Positions 40,324 through 52,640 of a stretch of DNA of 64,000 nucleotides are shown in pieces. Numbering within the stretch: the stretch's first letter is position 1; the number at the start of each line of letters is the position of its first letter. The translations under genes and the position numbers were made by a program. The notes beneath the pieces are model-generated. The model made no database searches. It saw only the letters and a list, made by a program, of their open reading frames with translations, and was not told the origin of the DNA. This DNA comes from Palaemon carinicauda (Eukaryota > Arthropoda > Malacostraca > Decapoda > Palaemonidae). The stretch covers positions 9,979,209 through 10,043,208 of the forward strand of contig NC_090735.1 of assembly GCF_036898095.1 (NCBI RefSeq), written 5' to 3'.

Positions 40324-43300
40324 TTACTTAATGGTCTTAGAAGCATTGCTTCACAACTCTTACAACTCCAAATTTGTAAGAGCCATTATCATTTGGGTGC
40401 TGAATGGCTTCACAGGCCCAAGAACTGGGCTTTATTCCTCAACTCCATATAATCTCCCTTTTAAGAAACTTATCCCAAAGATGGTTATACACTGCACATC
40501 AGTATAGAAAAATTATTACAGTATCTGATTTGTAATGAGATTTTGCAAATGTTGAAGGTTGGGACTTAGTGCAATGAAAGTGTTATGAATTCCACTGCAA
40601 GGAATGGGGCATTATGATGTTAGCATTGAGTAATTGGTGTGAGATTCTAATAAAGTTAGGTCGTTCTTTTGCCAAATTCCTTTCAGTAAAGAATGTTCCA
40701 AGATGGATGAGGGAAGTCTAGTTTTTTGTCAGTTTCTTAAAGTTTTTTATGTAGATGGGTATGAATTATGTTTTTCATGCAGAATTAGGTTCGTTTTTGC
40801 ATTGTAATTTACATAGCATAGCTTGTAAATGAATTTTATATAATGGGGAAAATTTTTAAAGTATCCTTCATCCATTTAGCAAGTTCATCATGCAGTCAGG
40901 TAGCACAATGGCAAGCATCAAACTTGAGTTTCTTTAGAAAAAAAATCATTTTCCAAGAGAGTAGAATCCTCGGCTTCAGAAGCAGAGCATATAGAATATT
41001 TGCTATATTTTTCAAGTTTTGGAAATAGCTTGTAACTTGAAAAGGTCTTACACTAGAGTTGAAAAAAACACTTGAAGGTTTAGTATATGCCTAGATATTA
41101 TAGGTTTTCTGAGATAACTAGGTATTTAATGTAAAATTTTAGTTTATATGAAATTATATAAAATATTCTTTAAAAACTAAAGTATTTTCTGCATTATGGA
41201 GTTTTCAAGTATTGATTATGGGATAGGAAGCATCTAAGGAGGGAATTTCAGTCTTTATAGTCACTGAGAAATAAATGAGAGAGATTCAAGTTTGATGCTT
41301 TGCTCCTTATTTGTATATATTTTCTTAATGATTAACTTGTATAGAAGTTATGATTCCTGGTCCTATTATGAAAACTATTCTAGTTTTTTTATTATTCAAA
41401 TTAAAACTTAATGAATTCATCATTATTAAATGTCATTATGTTGGTTAACTACTCAATTATAATCAGGTATTTAATAATCTATAGATATATTTCCCTTTGT
41501 TGGTACATTTTTCAATGATCTTTTATTGAAAGGTATAAAGGGGTTCAGAGAAGTTTGTGTTCTGAATAATACTAAAATCATGCCTTTTATTTAATATTTA
41601 TTCATCTTGTGCTGGATTTCAGTAGAGAATATCATACTTGCGAACGTGATCTCCTTGTGTCTGAGCTCGATCTGGTAGCTTTGAAAAAATAATTTTAAAC
41701 TTACCGGTAATTTCCAGCTGGGTCAATCTCAAGTCTGTTAAGTTAAAAAATACAGAAAGTATTTTTATTACAAAAAATAGCTTGATCATTACCAATTTGA
41801 CCGTAACTTGTAGTAATATATTAAGTTACACAGGACCTGCGTAAAATCTATAATGAATAAAGAATCATCTCCTTTAATTATTAGTTGAGGATACCTTAAT
41901 CATGGAATATATTCTTGCAATAGTATAGTAAGGGATTATGAGCTGAGGATAGCAAGAGAATCATAAGGTTATTTCTTTTTTAAATAGTGTCGTTAGCTTT
42001 ATAAAGTGTTTCAGGTTAAATTCACATTTCGGGGTTTGCATTTGAGAACTTTATTACACAGCTAAAGTGATTTGGGTGTCCACGTGTAAGGTGAATGCGT
42101 ACTTCGGTCCGATCTGACTGTCTGCTGGGAGAAGTAGCAAGGATGGTCAGGGCAGTAGCCTTGCACGTCTCTTCTTTTTTACCCGACTCAATCATATACA
42201 TTAAATGGCACGAGTCAGGGGGGCAACTTGGCATTTGTGAATCTTGTCTGGTTTTCACTGAGCTTCATGTGTCTGTACTAATGAATCGTTCTGAAATTGC
42301 ACAAAGGCATGAAAATGACCTTATTTTTTACTTTTAGATCTTTAATTTCTTTTCCATTCTGGAAATATTTTTTCTTATCGAAGTATATAATTTCATGTTC
42401 CATTAAAAAATTAATGTAACTAAAATGGGTGTAGTCTGCCTTATAGGAATGTAAATAATAACATAAATGGTTTACCATTTAACTTCAGGAGAGCTCCAAA
42501 CTATTCATGAAGCCTTTGAATTACAATCCTGATATTGTTTGTAAAATTATCAATAAAAAGAAAAAAAAAAAAAAAAGGAAAAGGAAAACATTCAAGGGCC
42601 TAGTAACATTGCTTTTTCAAACAGAAAACTTTGCATTAAGTTATTGGTTACTAGGTGGGACAGGGGATGGCCTTGGTGGGCTTTCCTTTTCCTCCCTTTT
42701 TTATTAATAATTTTATGATTTCAATTAAATAAACCTCTGCTTACTTACACAGGTATGAAATATGTAACCTTAAATGCTGAGCTTCAAACTCGCCAACAGT
42801 TAATAACCGGACACTGACTGGGGAAAAAAGAAAAACGATCTTTTGTCATTCTGTGCATCATATTTGATGAAGGGTGACTCTCCTGAGGCTTCTTTGTCAA
42901 ATTATGAGCTTAATGTGTGACAAATATCAAGTTTTCTTTGAACCTAGGGCGTTTGAAGCTTTCAGAAAATGAGGTCTCATGAATTTGATGTTTGTCATTG
43001 ACTTTAGTGTTTGTATTTCCATCATATAATTTAGTTGATTACACTGAAACCTGTCTCATGTTTGAATTTTAATGTTCTACAATAAAAGCTTAATGAATTT
43101 TCAAGTTTTTCTTCAGCCATATTGTGTTAATTGTTAGTTTTTAAGTACATATGTAGATATACTTTTGTACTTGAAAATTAAATTCAATAGCTTCAACATT
43201 GAATAAGAGGCTTTTCCAGAATATTAACTAATGAAAATAAGGGCATCATTTATTATCATGACTTTATTCAGGAGAAAAAATCTATTTGACAGACAGCCGA

Positions 43301-43789
43301 ATTAATAAGTGGACTTTGGTCCAAAATGTTAATTAAGACAGTTTGGCCATCTATACTGCCAATATATCATAAGACACTGTTACTACTGCTCTCATCCCCC
43401 AGTGGGGGGTGAACAAATTCTGTACATGGGGGATCAATAACAGTCCAAACGGACAAGTGGCTAGTTAGGAGTGAGGACTATTTCATTATCCTTTTAGCTC
43501 ATTTTTTCATGGGGAATAAGGCATTTGCTGGTACTAGAGGGGATAGGGGGGGCCGTTTAGGGAGAACACTCTGTCATATGAGGTTTAGTATAGGGAGCAC
43601 ACTTAGGTACGTCTTGCTACATTTTCATTTTCTTTATTCAATTCTTTCTTGTTCCATTTTCTGTTATATACCAGGAAAAATAAATTAAGTGTAATATTTA
43701 ATATGCATTTTATTTTGGAATTCCTAAGATGTTATAATCTTCAAGTATGGTAAATATTTTAACAATAATGTTATTCTTTTTACTGAAAA
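40324..43789. other. Unrecognised AT-rich region
   Basis: It holds a poly(A)-like run at about 42556-42576 and an unremarkable 80-codon open frame at 42095-42337. No gene is supported. Confidence 0.5.
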
Positions 43790-44795
43790 TATAACAGGCA
43801 CTACTTAATATCAATAGCATAAAAAAATTGATATGGACGAAAATACTCTAGATACAAGAGCAAGGGTCCTGAATGATATTTATGGGAAAAAATGCCATAC
43901 CATTGCTAGTAGTATAACTACATACTGTAAATTGAATTGCCCATCATTATGCTATTGACTACTGTACTTTGGTCATATCCTTGGTCCATTATAGTCAGAG
44001 AACTGGAAAGGGTTCATTAATATTGAGTACAAGATATTTGAATATCTAATCAGATTCAACTTCTTTGTCCATAACAGAAATGAGATCTCTTCTCTACAGA
44101 AAGGCAAAGTCGGGATTGTTGCCCTTGGTATTATTATTATTACTTAAGCTACAACCCTGGTTGGAAAAGCAGGATAATGCAAGTCCAGGGGCCCCAACAG
44201 GGAAAATAGCCCAGTGAGGAAAGGAAACAAGGAAAAATAGAATATTTCAAGAACAGTAACTTAGTAATGTGAGCCTGTGCAAATCAAACTGGGTTTATTT
44301 TAGTTTACTGAACAAGGGTTGTTAAGTATCAATCTCTCTCATAAAAGACTAGTCTTAGATTTCTATCTCCATTTAAAGAAATGAACAAAACATGTCTTGC
44401 ATTTTATATGGCGGGAAAACTAAGGATTAACTACCCCCTTCGCTAAAACCCAGGATTGCTCAACTGAAGACATTATTTCTTGTTATGGATGAAGAAGTTG
44501 ATTCCTATTTTATATTCAAATATCTTGTACTCTGTACCAAGAATGAACCGTTTCCAGCTCTGACTATAATGGACCTAGGATGTGACTAAAAAGTACAGTA
44601 TTCAGCAATGCCCATGTAACGAACATCAAAATGCTGGGTCATCTATCTTTACTTATTCAATATATGTAGTTATACTATTAGCAGTGTATGGCATTTTTCC
44701 CCATACATATTATTCAGAACCCTTGCTTTCGTATCAAGTATTTTTGTTCATAACTACTTTTTTATATAATGAACATTATCAAGTAGTGCCTATTA
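43790..44795. repeat. Large imperfect inverted repeat (arms about 300 bases, spacer about 390)
   Basis: The left arm, about 43790-44090, and the complement of the right arm, about 44478-44795, share a series of blocks: AGGCACTACTT, GAGCAAGGGT-like, AAAATGCCATAC, AGTATAACTACATA, GGTCCATTATAGTCAGAG and GAGTACAAGATATTTGAATA. Arm identity is moderate with indels. The spacer contains a LINE tail fragment. Confidence 0.85.
44130..44245 (-). mobile_element. 3' tail fragment of a LINE, inverted
   Basis: On the minus strand it reads CTTGTTTCCTTTCCTCACTG, GGGCTATTTTCCC, CCAGGGTTGTAGCTT and then TAATAATAATA. It is the same tail as 61430-61565 and 32645-32768. Confidence 0.78.
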
Positions 44796-45991
44796 TTTAC
44801 AAAACATTTGAAATAAACATTCTAATCAATATAAAATTTGAAATAAACAAACATTCTAATTAATAGTACAGTTAAGAATTATACAAGCATCTCACATTTC
44901 AATTAGTTTTTAATGAATATATTTAAAAAATTGTAAATGACAAAACAGTATTTTATTGTATATAAAAAAAAAAACTAGTTTTAAGCATTTGATACCTGCC
45001 TAATTACCATTTTCAATTCACGTCCTATTTATTGGAAGTTACTTTATAGATTCGAAACCATTTCTACCGACAAAACCACTTACAATCTACATTTCTATTT
45101 CAATAGAAATTTTCAACCACATTACCCTATAAATCTGTTATTACTTTAAAAGTACTAGCCTTTGAAATACTCCTTGAAAATGCTACATTGTTACGGATTT
45201 CGAAGTCATTCACCAGATTATTTCAAGGAACCCACAATTGTTTTTCTTTGAGGTTCCCTAAAGGTAATTGTTCCTCCCATTGTCCTAAAAATTGGATCCT
45301 GACCTTAGGTGCAATTCCCAACTTCCTTTAAGTTTAGCCTAAGCATCAAGAGCCGGACGTCTGAGAATTCTCTTTACAAAATATTAATCTTCACCCTTTC
45401 ATTATGTAGAACTACTCCTTTAAGCCTTTCAAGAATAATCTTGGAATTTTACTTTAAAGCCACTCTGTGTAGACATCCACTTCAAGCAAGAAATATTCTG
45501 TTTATGTTGATTTTCTATTGGAATTACTTCACAAACGGTTATCTCCTTCTCTTTACGACCATCATAACTCAAAATTACTATTCTTTCGTAAAACCCATAA
45601 TATAAATTTAATTTGCAAAATGTTCCAAACTACAACTGTTGTTAACTATATAGGCTGTATTCTTGACTAGAGCACTAGGTAATTAATTGCATCTTTTATA
45701 TGAATATGCAAAGCTTAAAACCAGTGGACAAGTGATTTTACCCTTATTATAGCAATTTGGTCATTTTCATATTTTGAAACAAATACCTACTCACTAGATT
45801 GAAAAAATAAATAGGATCTCCTACTATAAACAAGCATTTGGAATAATGTATGAGACCAGAATAATTAAAATATTGATATTTTGGGAAAATTATTAATTAA
45901 AAAAGATTACGCTTAAAAACACCTTGGAAAAAGTTTCAAAACAATCTAACCTTATTCATAAACATAACCTATTGATTCCAGGATATATATG

Positions 45992-45994
<3 letters not shown>
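44796..45994. other. Unrecognised AT-rich region
   Basis: A local doubling of AAATAAACATTCTAATAA-type sequence lies at 44811-44865. No gene was recognised. Confidence 0.5.
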
Positions 45995-46081
<87 letters not shown>

Positions 46082-46082
46082 C

Positions 46083-46126
<44 letters not shown>
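45995..46126 (+). repeat. Compound (GA)n-(GT)n microsatellite
   Basis: (GA)n at 45995-46077 is followed, after GCGCACGTGA, by (GT)n at 46087-46126. The open frames across it encode only Arg-Glu, Ser-Leu or Cys-Val repeats and are not genes. Confidence 0.97.
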
Positions 46127-46128
<2 letters not shown>

Positions 46129-47907
46129 CCTTTTAATGCTTAGCAATTCTACTTATGACCTTAAATACAGTTATAAACTTTACAAAGATTTAAAATCACT
46201 ATTATTTTCCTTGCTTCACATTACACAAGACGAAGGATTAGTCGCTCCCTCAACATACAAAGATTGAATAAATAAAAAGTGGAATCTGTACAGAGCATAC
46301 TTGGTTCTCTCTTTAACCGAAATATATGGAAAGCAATTCTACCATTCGGGCTTTACATGACATTTTCAGTCAAGCAGAATATCTGTCATTATTGCTACAG
46401 GGAAGGAAATTTGGCAGTTATGAAATATATAAAACAAAATCATCAATTAGTTTTTTTATATTCACTTCTCTAATATATCTATAATCCAAATACATGTACA
46501 CATGTTGATTACTAGAATATGATAAGATATTCGCCCCCAAGAAAAAAAAGGGACTGAACCGCACTAGCAAGCTGTGGCTAATTAGTAAGTATGACATTTT
46601 TTTGTCCAATAACTACAACCTTAATTATATCTTATCTTTTCAGAGAATATAGATTCGTCATTGTGTAGAAGAAAATCCAATGACAGTCCCTAATAATTGG
46701 ACGAGTCTCGAAAGGCAGAGATGAAATGGTATACATAGACAAAGAATAAATTATATTGATAGTTAAAATAATTAGTTGGAGGTTATATTCACATGCAATT
46801 AATGTATTCTAATAAACAGATTGTAGAATGATTTTGAATCAATTGCTAAAACAATAACTCATATTTTCCTTTCAGTTACACATTTAAACAACTTGTTTAC
46901 AGTACTTTACACAATTCTAAAAATGATACGACCTAGAAGTACGTTAAGAGGTCCGGAGAAAATACATAATATAAACCCAATCAATTTAACATTACCGGTA
47001 ATAATTCTGGCAAATTATTTTAAGAGGTAATAGGAACCCCTTAACATTCGGTATATTCGTATTAGCCAACTATAATAGTTTCCAGACAATGTAATGAATG
47101 ATTTTGCTTTAATATTAAATAATAATTAGGAAATTGCAATCAGAATTTTAATTTGAGTCAAAAGCTCATAATTATAGATCTGGACCTAATTTTCCTGTTA
47201 AATTTGGGGTATTTAAAGTTTAATAGAAAAATAGCATCACCAGTATCTTTTAACGGAATGAAGCACAAAATTAAAAACTACGGTAACTAAAAATAACTTT
47301 ATATGCACTGACTTTGTAAATATTAAAAGATAATGAAATACTTGTTACTAAACCGAGTAAAACTTAATAGCTCTAATAATTAATTTCATGGCTGCCTGAA
47401 ATAAAGACACTGCCAAACTTTTAAATCTGGTAATATTGTTGTTGTAAGTTTATATTACTTATTTACTGTAACTTGGATCTTGTTTTTTTCGTATTCAGTT
47501 AGTGACAATTGAAACTATGGAATTCAAATAAAATGACCATTGTAACACACAATTCCCTAAAATCTTAAACGGTAAATTGAGCATTTCAAGATATGTGGAG
47601 TACTGTAATGATATTTTATATTTCTCATAGGGGCATTTCGATACCCCAGAAAAGCTTGGTAAGAGTTGCCGCTTCAGTCGAGATGATTTGGTCTGGCATT
47701 TTTTTTTCTGTAGTAAATCCCAGATTACTGGTATTCGCTGCTGGCCTTCATCTTGATGTCATTAGGAATGTCTCACTATCCTTAGTGCATAGTTTTGGAG
47801 TTTAATTTCGTTTTGAGCAGTTGGATATAAATAACCTCCTTTCCTTTTGATGATACTGATCTGAAAAATAAATAAAATATGTTAATTGTAGATATATTTG
47901 TCTTATC
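46127..47907. other. Unrecognised AT-rich region
   Basis: No gene, repeat family or RNA gene was recognised. Confidence 0.5.
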
Positions 47908-48372
47908 CAAATATTTTACTGTGCACTTCAATATCAAGACTATACTTTTAGTCAAACATTCTGTATGATAAACTACAAAGAATATAAAATATTTTAATGT
48001 AATAAACATAAAATAATGAAAATAACAACTAGACATGTCCATGAAATAAAAGCAATTATTACAATTATAAGTATATCCTGTAAACTGGAAAAGTATTGCT
48101 TCCTAAATCCTATCGAAAATACTTCATTACAGATAGGTCTAATTAAAATATTTTACTGTGCACTTTAATATCAAGACTATACTTTTAGTCAAACATTCTG
48201 CATGATAAACTATAAATATGAAATATTCTAATGTAATAAATATGAAATAGTGAAAAAAACAACCAACTACACGTCCTTGACATTTATGATAGCACCTACT
48301 ACAACCAAAAGTAGTTCGTAAAGTGGAAAAGTATTGCTTCCTAAATCCTAACAAAAATACTTCATTACAATA
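47908..48372 (+). repeat. Two-copy tandem duplication, 237-base unit
   Basis: ATATTTTACTGTGCACTT occurs at 47911 and 48148. In both copies it is followed by AATATCAAGACTATACTTTT and, about 180 bases on, by GGAAAAGTATTGCTTCCTAA. The copies are moderately diverged. Confidence 0.9.
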
Positions 48373-48786
48373 ACCGAATGGTTGGCCTCTGGTAACCCAT
48401 CGACTAACTAGAGCTCCCCTAATTCTTCAATGTTTTTTTTTCAAGAGACTACTCAACAACAAATAATTCCCTGAATAAAACTTTCTACCTTTCACCACTG
48501 AGAATATCTGTTGAAACGCACACAGTACTCATAAAACATTTATATAAATAAAGTATGTACAAATTCTGAGCAAATATAGGATACTTAACATATAATAGTG
48601 ATGTGGAAATGAATTATTTTGTTGTTTTCACTCTCCTAAAACCAGAAAAAAAGAACTACAATTTTCTAAATTCACCAAGCAAATGTGTTCCTTAAAATTA
48701 AAATGGCATACTAAGTTTTCATTATATATTGTTTGGATTCTCCATAAACAAACGCCAGCTGTTCTATCATACCAATTAAATTAGCC
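48373..48786. other. Unrecognised AT-rich region
   Basis: Nothing was recognised up to the G-run at about 48791-48802, which starts the DIRS fragment. Confidence 0.5.
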
Positions 48787-48960
48787 AAGAGGGGGGGGGG
48801 GGAGAAGGAACGGAGCCAGACATTCTTTTTATTCACCCCAGACTAACCCGGGTAACCTCAGCCCTCAACCCTCTGCTACTTGTCCATCAAGGAGCTTGAG
48901 GTATTAGATCATTTGTTGTGCGGCCACCACAAGACCAATGGGAAAAGTTTCCATGCTGCT
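48787..48960 (-). mobile_element. Fragment of a further DIRS family I copy (recombinase C-terminus and 3' UTR)
   Basis: On the minus strand CTTGTGGTGGCCGCACAACA corresponds to the last recombinase codons of Ia (CCTGTGGTGGCTGCACAACA, about 4085). AAGCTCCTTGATGGACAAGT, AGCAGAGGGTTGAGG and ACCCGGGTTAGTCT follow, as at 4115-4180. It is more diverged from Ia than copy Ib is and abuts the truncated end of Ib. Confidence 0.75.
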
Positions 48961-48999
48961 GTAGTTAGCTAGGGGATAGGGAATAAGTAGATAGCTACC

Positions 49000-49480
49000 C
49001 CTCCCCCCCTCACACACCGGTGAACTAGTTCACTTTGCTTAGAGGTAGGACTTATCCCGGGGGACAGGGCTGGCGGGCAAGTTTGATTAAATAGCTAAGG
49101 TTTGTATGGTTAGGAAAAATACAAATTATCTACTAATTTGTCATTTGTTCCGTAACCGAAATAAAAACCACGCTATTTAAATAGGGTGACTTAACCCTTA
49201 GGAAGGGTGGTAAGTCCCAGCCGTACTGGCTTTGGCTTTTTGCCCGGGGACTCGGTATCTGAGTAAGTAGAACTCAAGATAAGGAGTTCCTGCACCTTGC
49301 AAGTACCTTGCTCTACAAGGATCGCGGCCTACGTAAGCTTGTGTGTGAAGGAATGAAGTGTGACTCGTCCTAGGAAGTTAACCTGGAGTCCTTTAGATGG
49401 AATTCTAGGTTAGGACTCTCCCAATACCACCTTGTAAGGGTATGGGGGGCGCGACAGTATTATCTTAATACTAGGAACAC
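49000..49480 (-). repeat. Internal complementary region and partial right repeat of DIRS Ib
   Basis: This is the complement of 4360-4780 in Ia. The region 49082-49187 joins the AGCTAAGGTTTGTATGGTTA end to the GGTTTTTATTTCGGTTACGG end, both seen at the termini of the family. Confidence 0.82.
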
Positions 49481-49668
49481 AAGGAAGCATGGTTTACCTG
49501 CAGTGGTTTGAGGTCAGCTGTGCAGAGAACCCAGGATGCTGCTTTCCCCAAGAGAGGGGAGGATGAAGAAAAGAATAAGGGCCAGGCATACCTTTTCATT
49601 CATGCAGACTAAACCCGGGTAACAATGCCCTCAACCTTCTGCTACTTGTCCATTAAGGAGCCTGAGGT

Positions 49669-50650
49669 TTAGACCAGCTGTTGTGAAGCCACCACAGGGC
49701 CGATAGAGAATGTATCGAGCCTCCTGTGGGTCACGTCTTGCAAGTAGTGGGCTGTGAAGGTCGTTTGACGCTTCCAAACCCCTGCTTGTAAAACCTGCGT
49801 CACTGAGTAGTTTCTCTTGAACGCCAGGGAAGTAGCGATGCCCCTGACATCATGTGCTCTAGGGCGACGTGACGGAGGAGGGTCTGGACTCGGGAATGGT
49901 GAATGACCCTGCGAATCCACGCTGAGATAGTATTCTTAGTGACCCTCCTCTTCGTCCTTCGTGTGCTCACAAACAATTCTTGCACTCAAGGACGAACTGC
50001 AGCTGTTCTTTTAAGATGAGCCTCAGACTCCTTACTGGGCACAGTAGGGCATGGTCTGGGTCATCTGTTACAGAACGAGACTCGAAATCCGGAAGGAGTC
50101 GAACCAGGGGTCCAGCACTCCTGGATTTTGAGTCTTAGCTACAAACTCAGGGACGAACCTGAACGTTACCTCCCCCCATCCCCTTGAATGGGCGATGTCA
50201 TACGAGAGACCATGAAGTTCGTCGACTCGCTTGGCCGAGGCCAAAGCAAGTAGGAACACCGTCTTCCAAGTCAGGTGGCGATCATAAGCCTGGCGTAATG
50301 GTTTGAACGGAGGTCTCTTAAGAGCCCTGAAGACTCGAACCACGTTCCATGGAGGAGGTCTCACTTCCGACTGAGGGCAGGTAAGTTCATAACTTCGTAT
50401 GAGTAAAGAAAGTTCTAGCGAGGAGGAAATGTCCATTCCTTTTAGCCTGAAGGCAAGACTTAAGGCTGAGCGATAGCCTTTCACTGCCGAGACTGAAAGG
50501 TGCATTTCTTCCCGCACATACACAAGAAACTTCGCTATTGCTGGAATAGTGGCATAGAGAGGAGAGATACCCCTTCCACGACACCAACCACAGAAGGCTC
50601 TCCACTTCGCCTGGTTGACTCCTGCGGATGAATTTCGCCTTTTGTCGAGA
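49669..50650 (-). pseudogene. Tyrosine recombinase of DIRS Ib, frameshifted, fused at its start to RT-RNase H
   Basis: The N-terminal part is the end of the open frame 51702-50068 (QAKWRAFCGW, KGYRSALSLAF, ASAKRVDEL with the first Arg). Near 50080 the frame is lost. The core continues in the segments 49985-49800 and 49920-49669, the latter with H-D-V-R, Trp and the HYLQD nucleophile motif, and ends QQLV like Ia. One extra base near 50650, relative to Ia, puts the recombinase in the RT frame, so RT-RNase H and recombinase form one open protein here until the later frameshift. The catalytic residues are present but split over three frames. Confidence 0.8.
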
Positions 50651-52640
50651 CATCCTTTCCGCATCTTATTGCGAAAAGCCTCTCTCTGTGAGGAGATGCT
50701 AGATAGTCTCCAGGCTTTGTGGAAGATGTTGGCGTGTGGTTGCTTGAGTAGCTCATGTCGAGGAGGGAGTTCTCTTGGGAGTTCCGTCAGGAGCTGCAGA
50801 AGTTCCGGGAACCACTCTGGGTGATGCCATAGCGGAGCTATTAAGGTCATTGACAGGTTGACCGATATTCTGGTCTTGTTGAGCACCCTTCTCATCAGAC
50901 AGAATGGGGGAAAGGCGTACACGTCGATGTTGTCCCACCGTTGTTGGAAGGCATCTTGCCCGAGTGCCTTGGGGTCCGGGACTGGGGAGCAGTACAGCGT
51001 GAGCTTGAAATTCAAGGCTGTTGCAAACAGATCCACCGTTGGGGAACCCCACAAAGTCAAGACTTTGTTGGCTACTAGACCATCCGAAGACCACTCGGTA
51101 CTCACTATCTGGGATGCTCTGCTCAGACTGTCGGCAAGCACATTCCTTTTGCCCGGAATGAAGCGAGGCCATAGTGGAATCGAGTGGACTTCGGTCCATC
51201 TCAGTATCTCTATTGCAAGATGGGATAGCTGTTGTGAAAAGGTACCTCCCTGCTTGTTGATGTAAGCCACTACTGTACCGGGGTGTTGTCGCTCATCACC
51301 ACCACGGAGTGACCCGCCAGGTACTGTCGGAACTGTTGAAGAGCCAGATAGACGGCCTTCATCTCTAGCAAGTTTATGTGGAGGCACTTTTCTGATTCTG
51401 ACCATAGGCCTGAGGTCCTGTGGTTCAGAACGTGGGCCCCCCCACCCTTCTTTTGAGGCGTCCGAGAACAGCATCAAATCCGGGGGGAGGACGAGAAGAG
51501 CCACTCCCTTTCGGAGGTTTTCGTCTGTAACCCACCATTGAAGGTCCATCCATTTCGCAGGACCCATAGGGACCAAAATGTCCGGGGAATTGTGACTTTG
51601 ATTCCACCAAGACTTGAGCCCCATTGCAGGGCTCTCATCCTGAGGCACCCATTTGGAACTAGACGAGCCAGAGAGGAAAGGTGACCGAGGAGACGTAACC
51701 ACGATTGGGCTGGGAGTTGTTCTCGTCTGAGGAAAGGATCTGTGACCCTTCTCAGCCTTGCTATCCTGTCGTCTGAGGGAAAGGCTTTGTGGAGATTGGT
51801 GTCCACGATCATACCTAGATATACCAGTCGTTGAGATAGAAGCAGATAAGACTTCTCGAGATTTACCATGATCCCTAGATCTTGGCTAAGTCCCAGAAGC
51901 TTGTCTCGGTCTCGAAGAAGGGTCGACTCCGAGTCTGCCAGGATCAGCCAGTCGTCCAGATAACGGAGTAGACGAATGCCGATCCTGTGTGCCCACGAAG
52001 AGATCAGGGTGAACACTCTGGTTAAAACCTGAGGTGCTGTGGAGAGACCGAAACACAGCACCTTGAACTGGTAGACCTTGTTGTCTAGGCTGAATCTTAA
52101 GTACTTCCTTGAAGACGGATGGATTAGGATCTGGAAGTATGCGTCCTTCAGATCCAGTGTACACATGAAGTCTTGTAGTCTCACTGCAAGTCTGACCGTG
52201 TCTGCTGTCTCCATGCTGAACAGAGTTTGTTTGACAAACCTGTTCAGAGCTGAGAGGTCGATGACTGGTCTACAGCCTCCAGACGCCTTCTTTACAAGAA
52301 AGAGTCTACTGAAGAAGCCTGGGGACCCGTCGACGACCTCTTGGAGAGCATCTTTCTTTAGCATGGTCTTGACTTCTGCCCGTAGGGCTAGCCCCTTTGC
52401 CGATCCCATGGCATAGGAGCTCAACGACACTGGATTCGCTGTCAGGGGAGGAAGAGATGTTATGAACGGGACGCGATATCCTTGACTGATTACAGAAACC
52501 GTCCAGGAATCGGCCACAAGTTGCTGCCACCTGATTGCGCAACTTTGTAGGCATCCCTCCACTGGTTTACATGCAGGGGGATTGCAAATCCTAGCATTTG
52601 CAGCCTCGGCCGCTCCCCCTAGGATTCTTGCCTCCCCTGG
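50651..52640 (-). pseudogene. RT-RNase H-methyltransferase-like polyprotein of DIRS Ib, frameshifted
   Basis: The RT frame is open through the gag overlap down to about 51640: first Asp in LDLKDAYF near 52150, YLDDW near 51950. A shift then leads to the frame that starts at 51702. A G-run near 51435-51445 and a further change near 51280 disrupt the RNase H between SDAS and the YINKQGGT block. The LFATALN and AFPPF blocks (near 51040 and 50900) are intact. The part corresponding to the 7-base deletion in Ia is undamaged here, which helps define the original frame. The RT starts +1 to gag. Confidence 0.82.

Noticed and set aside
41690..41730. TTAAACTTACCGGTAATTTC, resembling the DIRS family III ends
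   Set aside because: Similarity is short and no paired end or internal complementary region accompanies it.
42095..42600. Possible retrocopy with poly(A) run near 42556
   Set aside because: The 80-codon frame at 42095 has no recognisable similarity and the A-run is followed by mixed purines; no target duplication was found.
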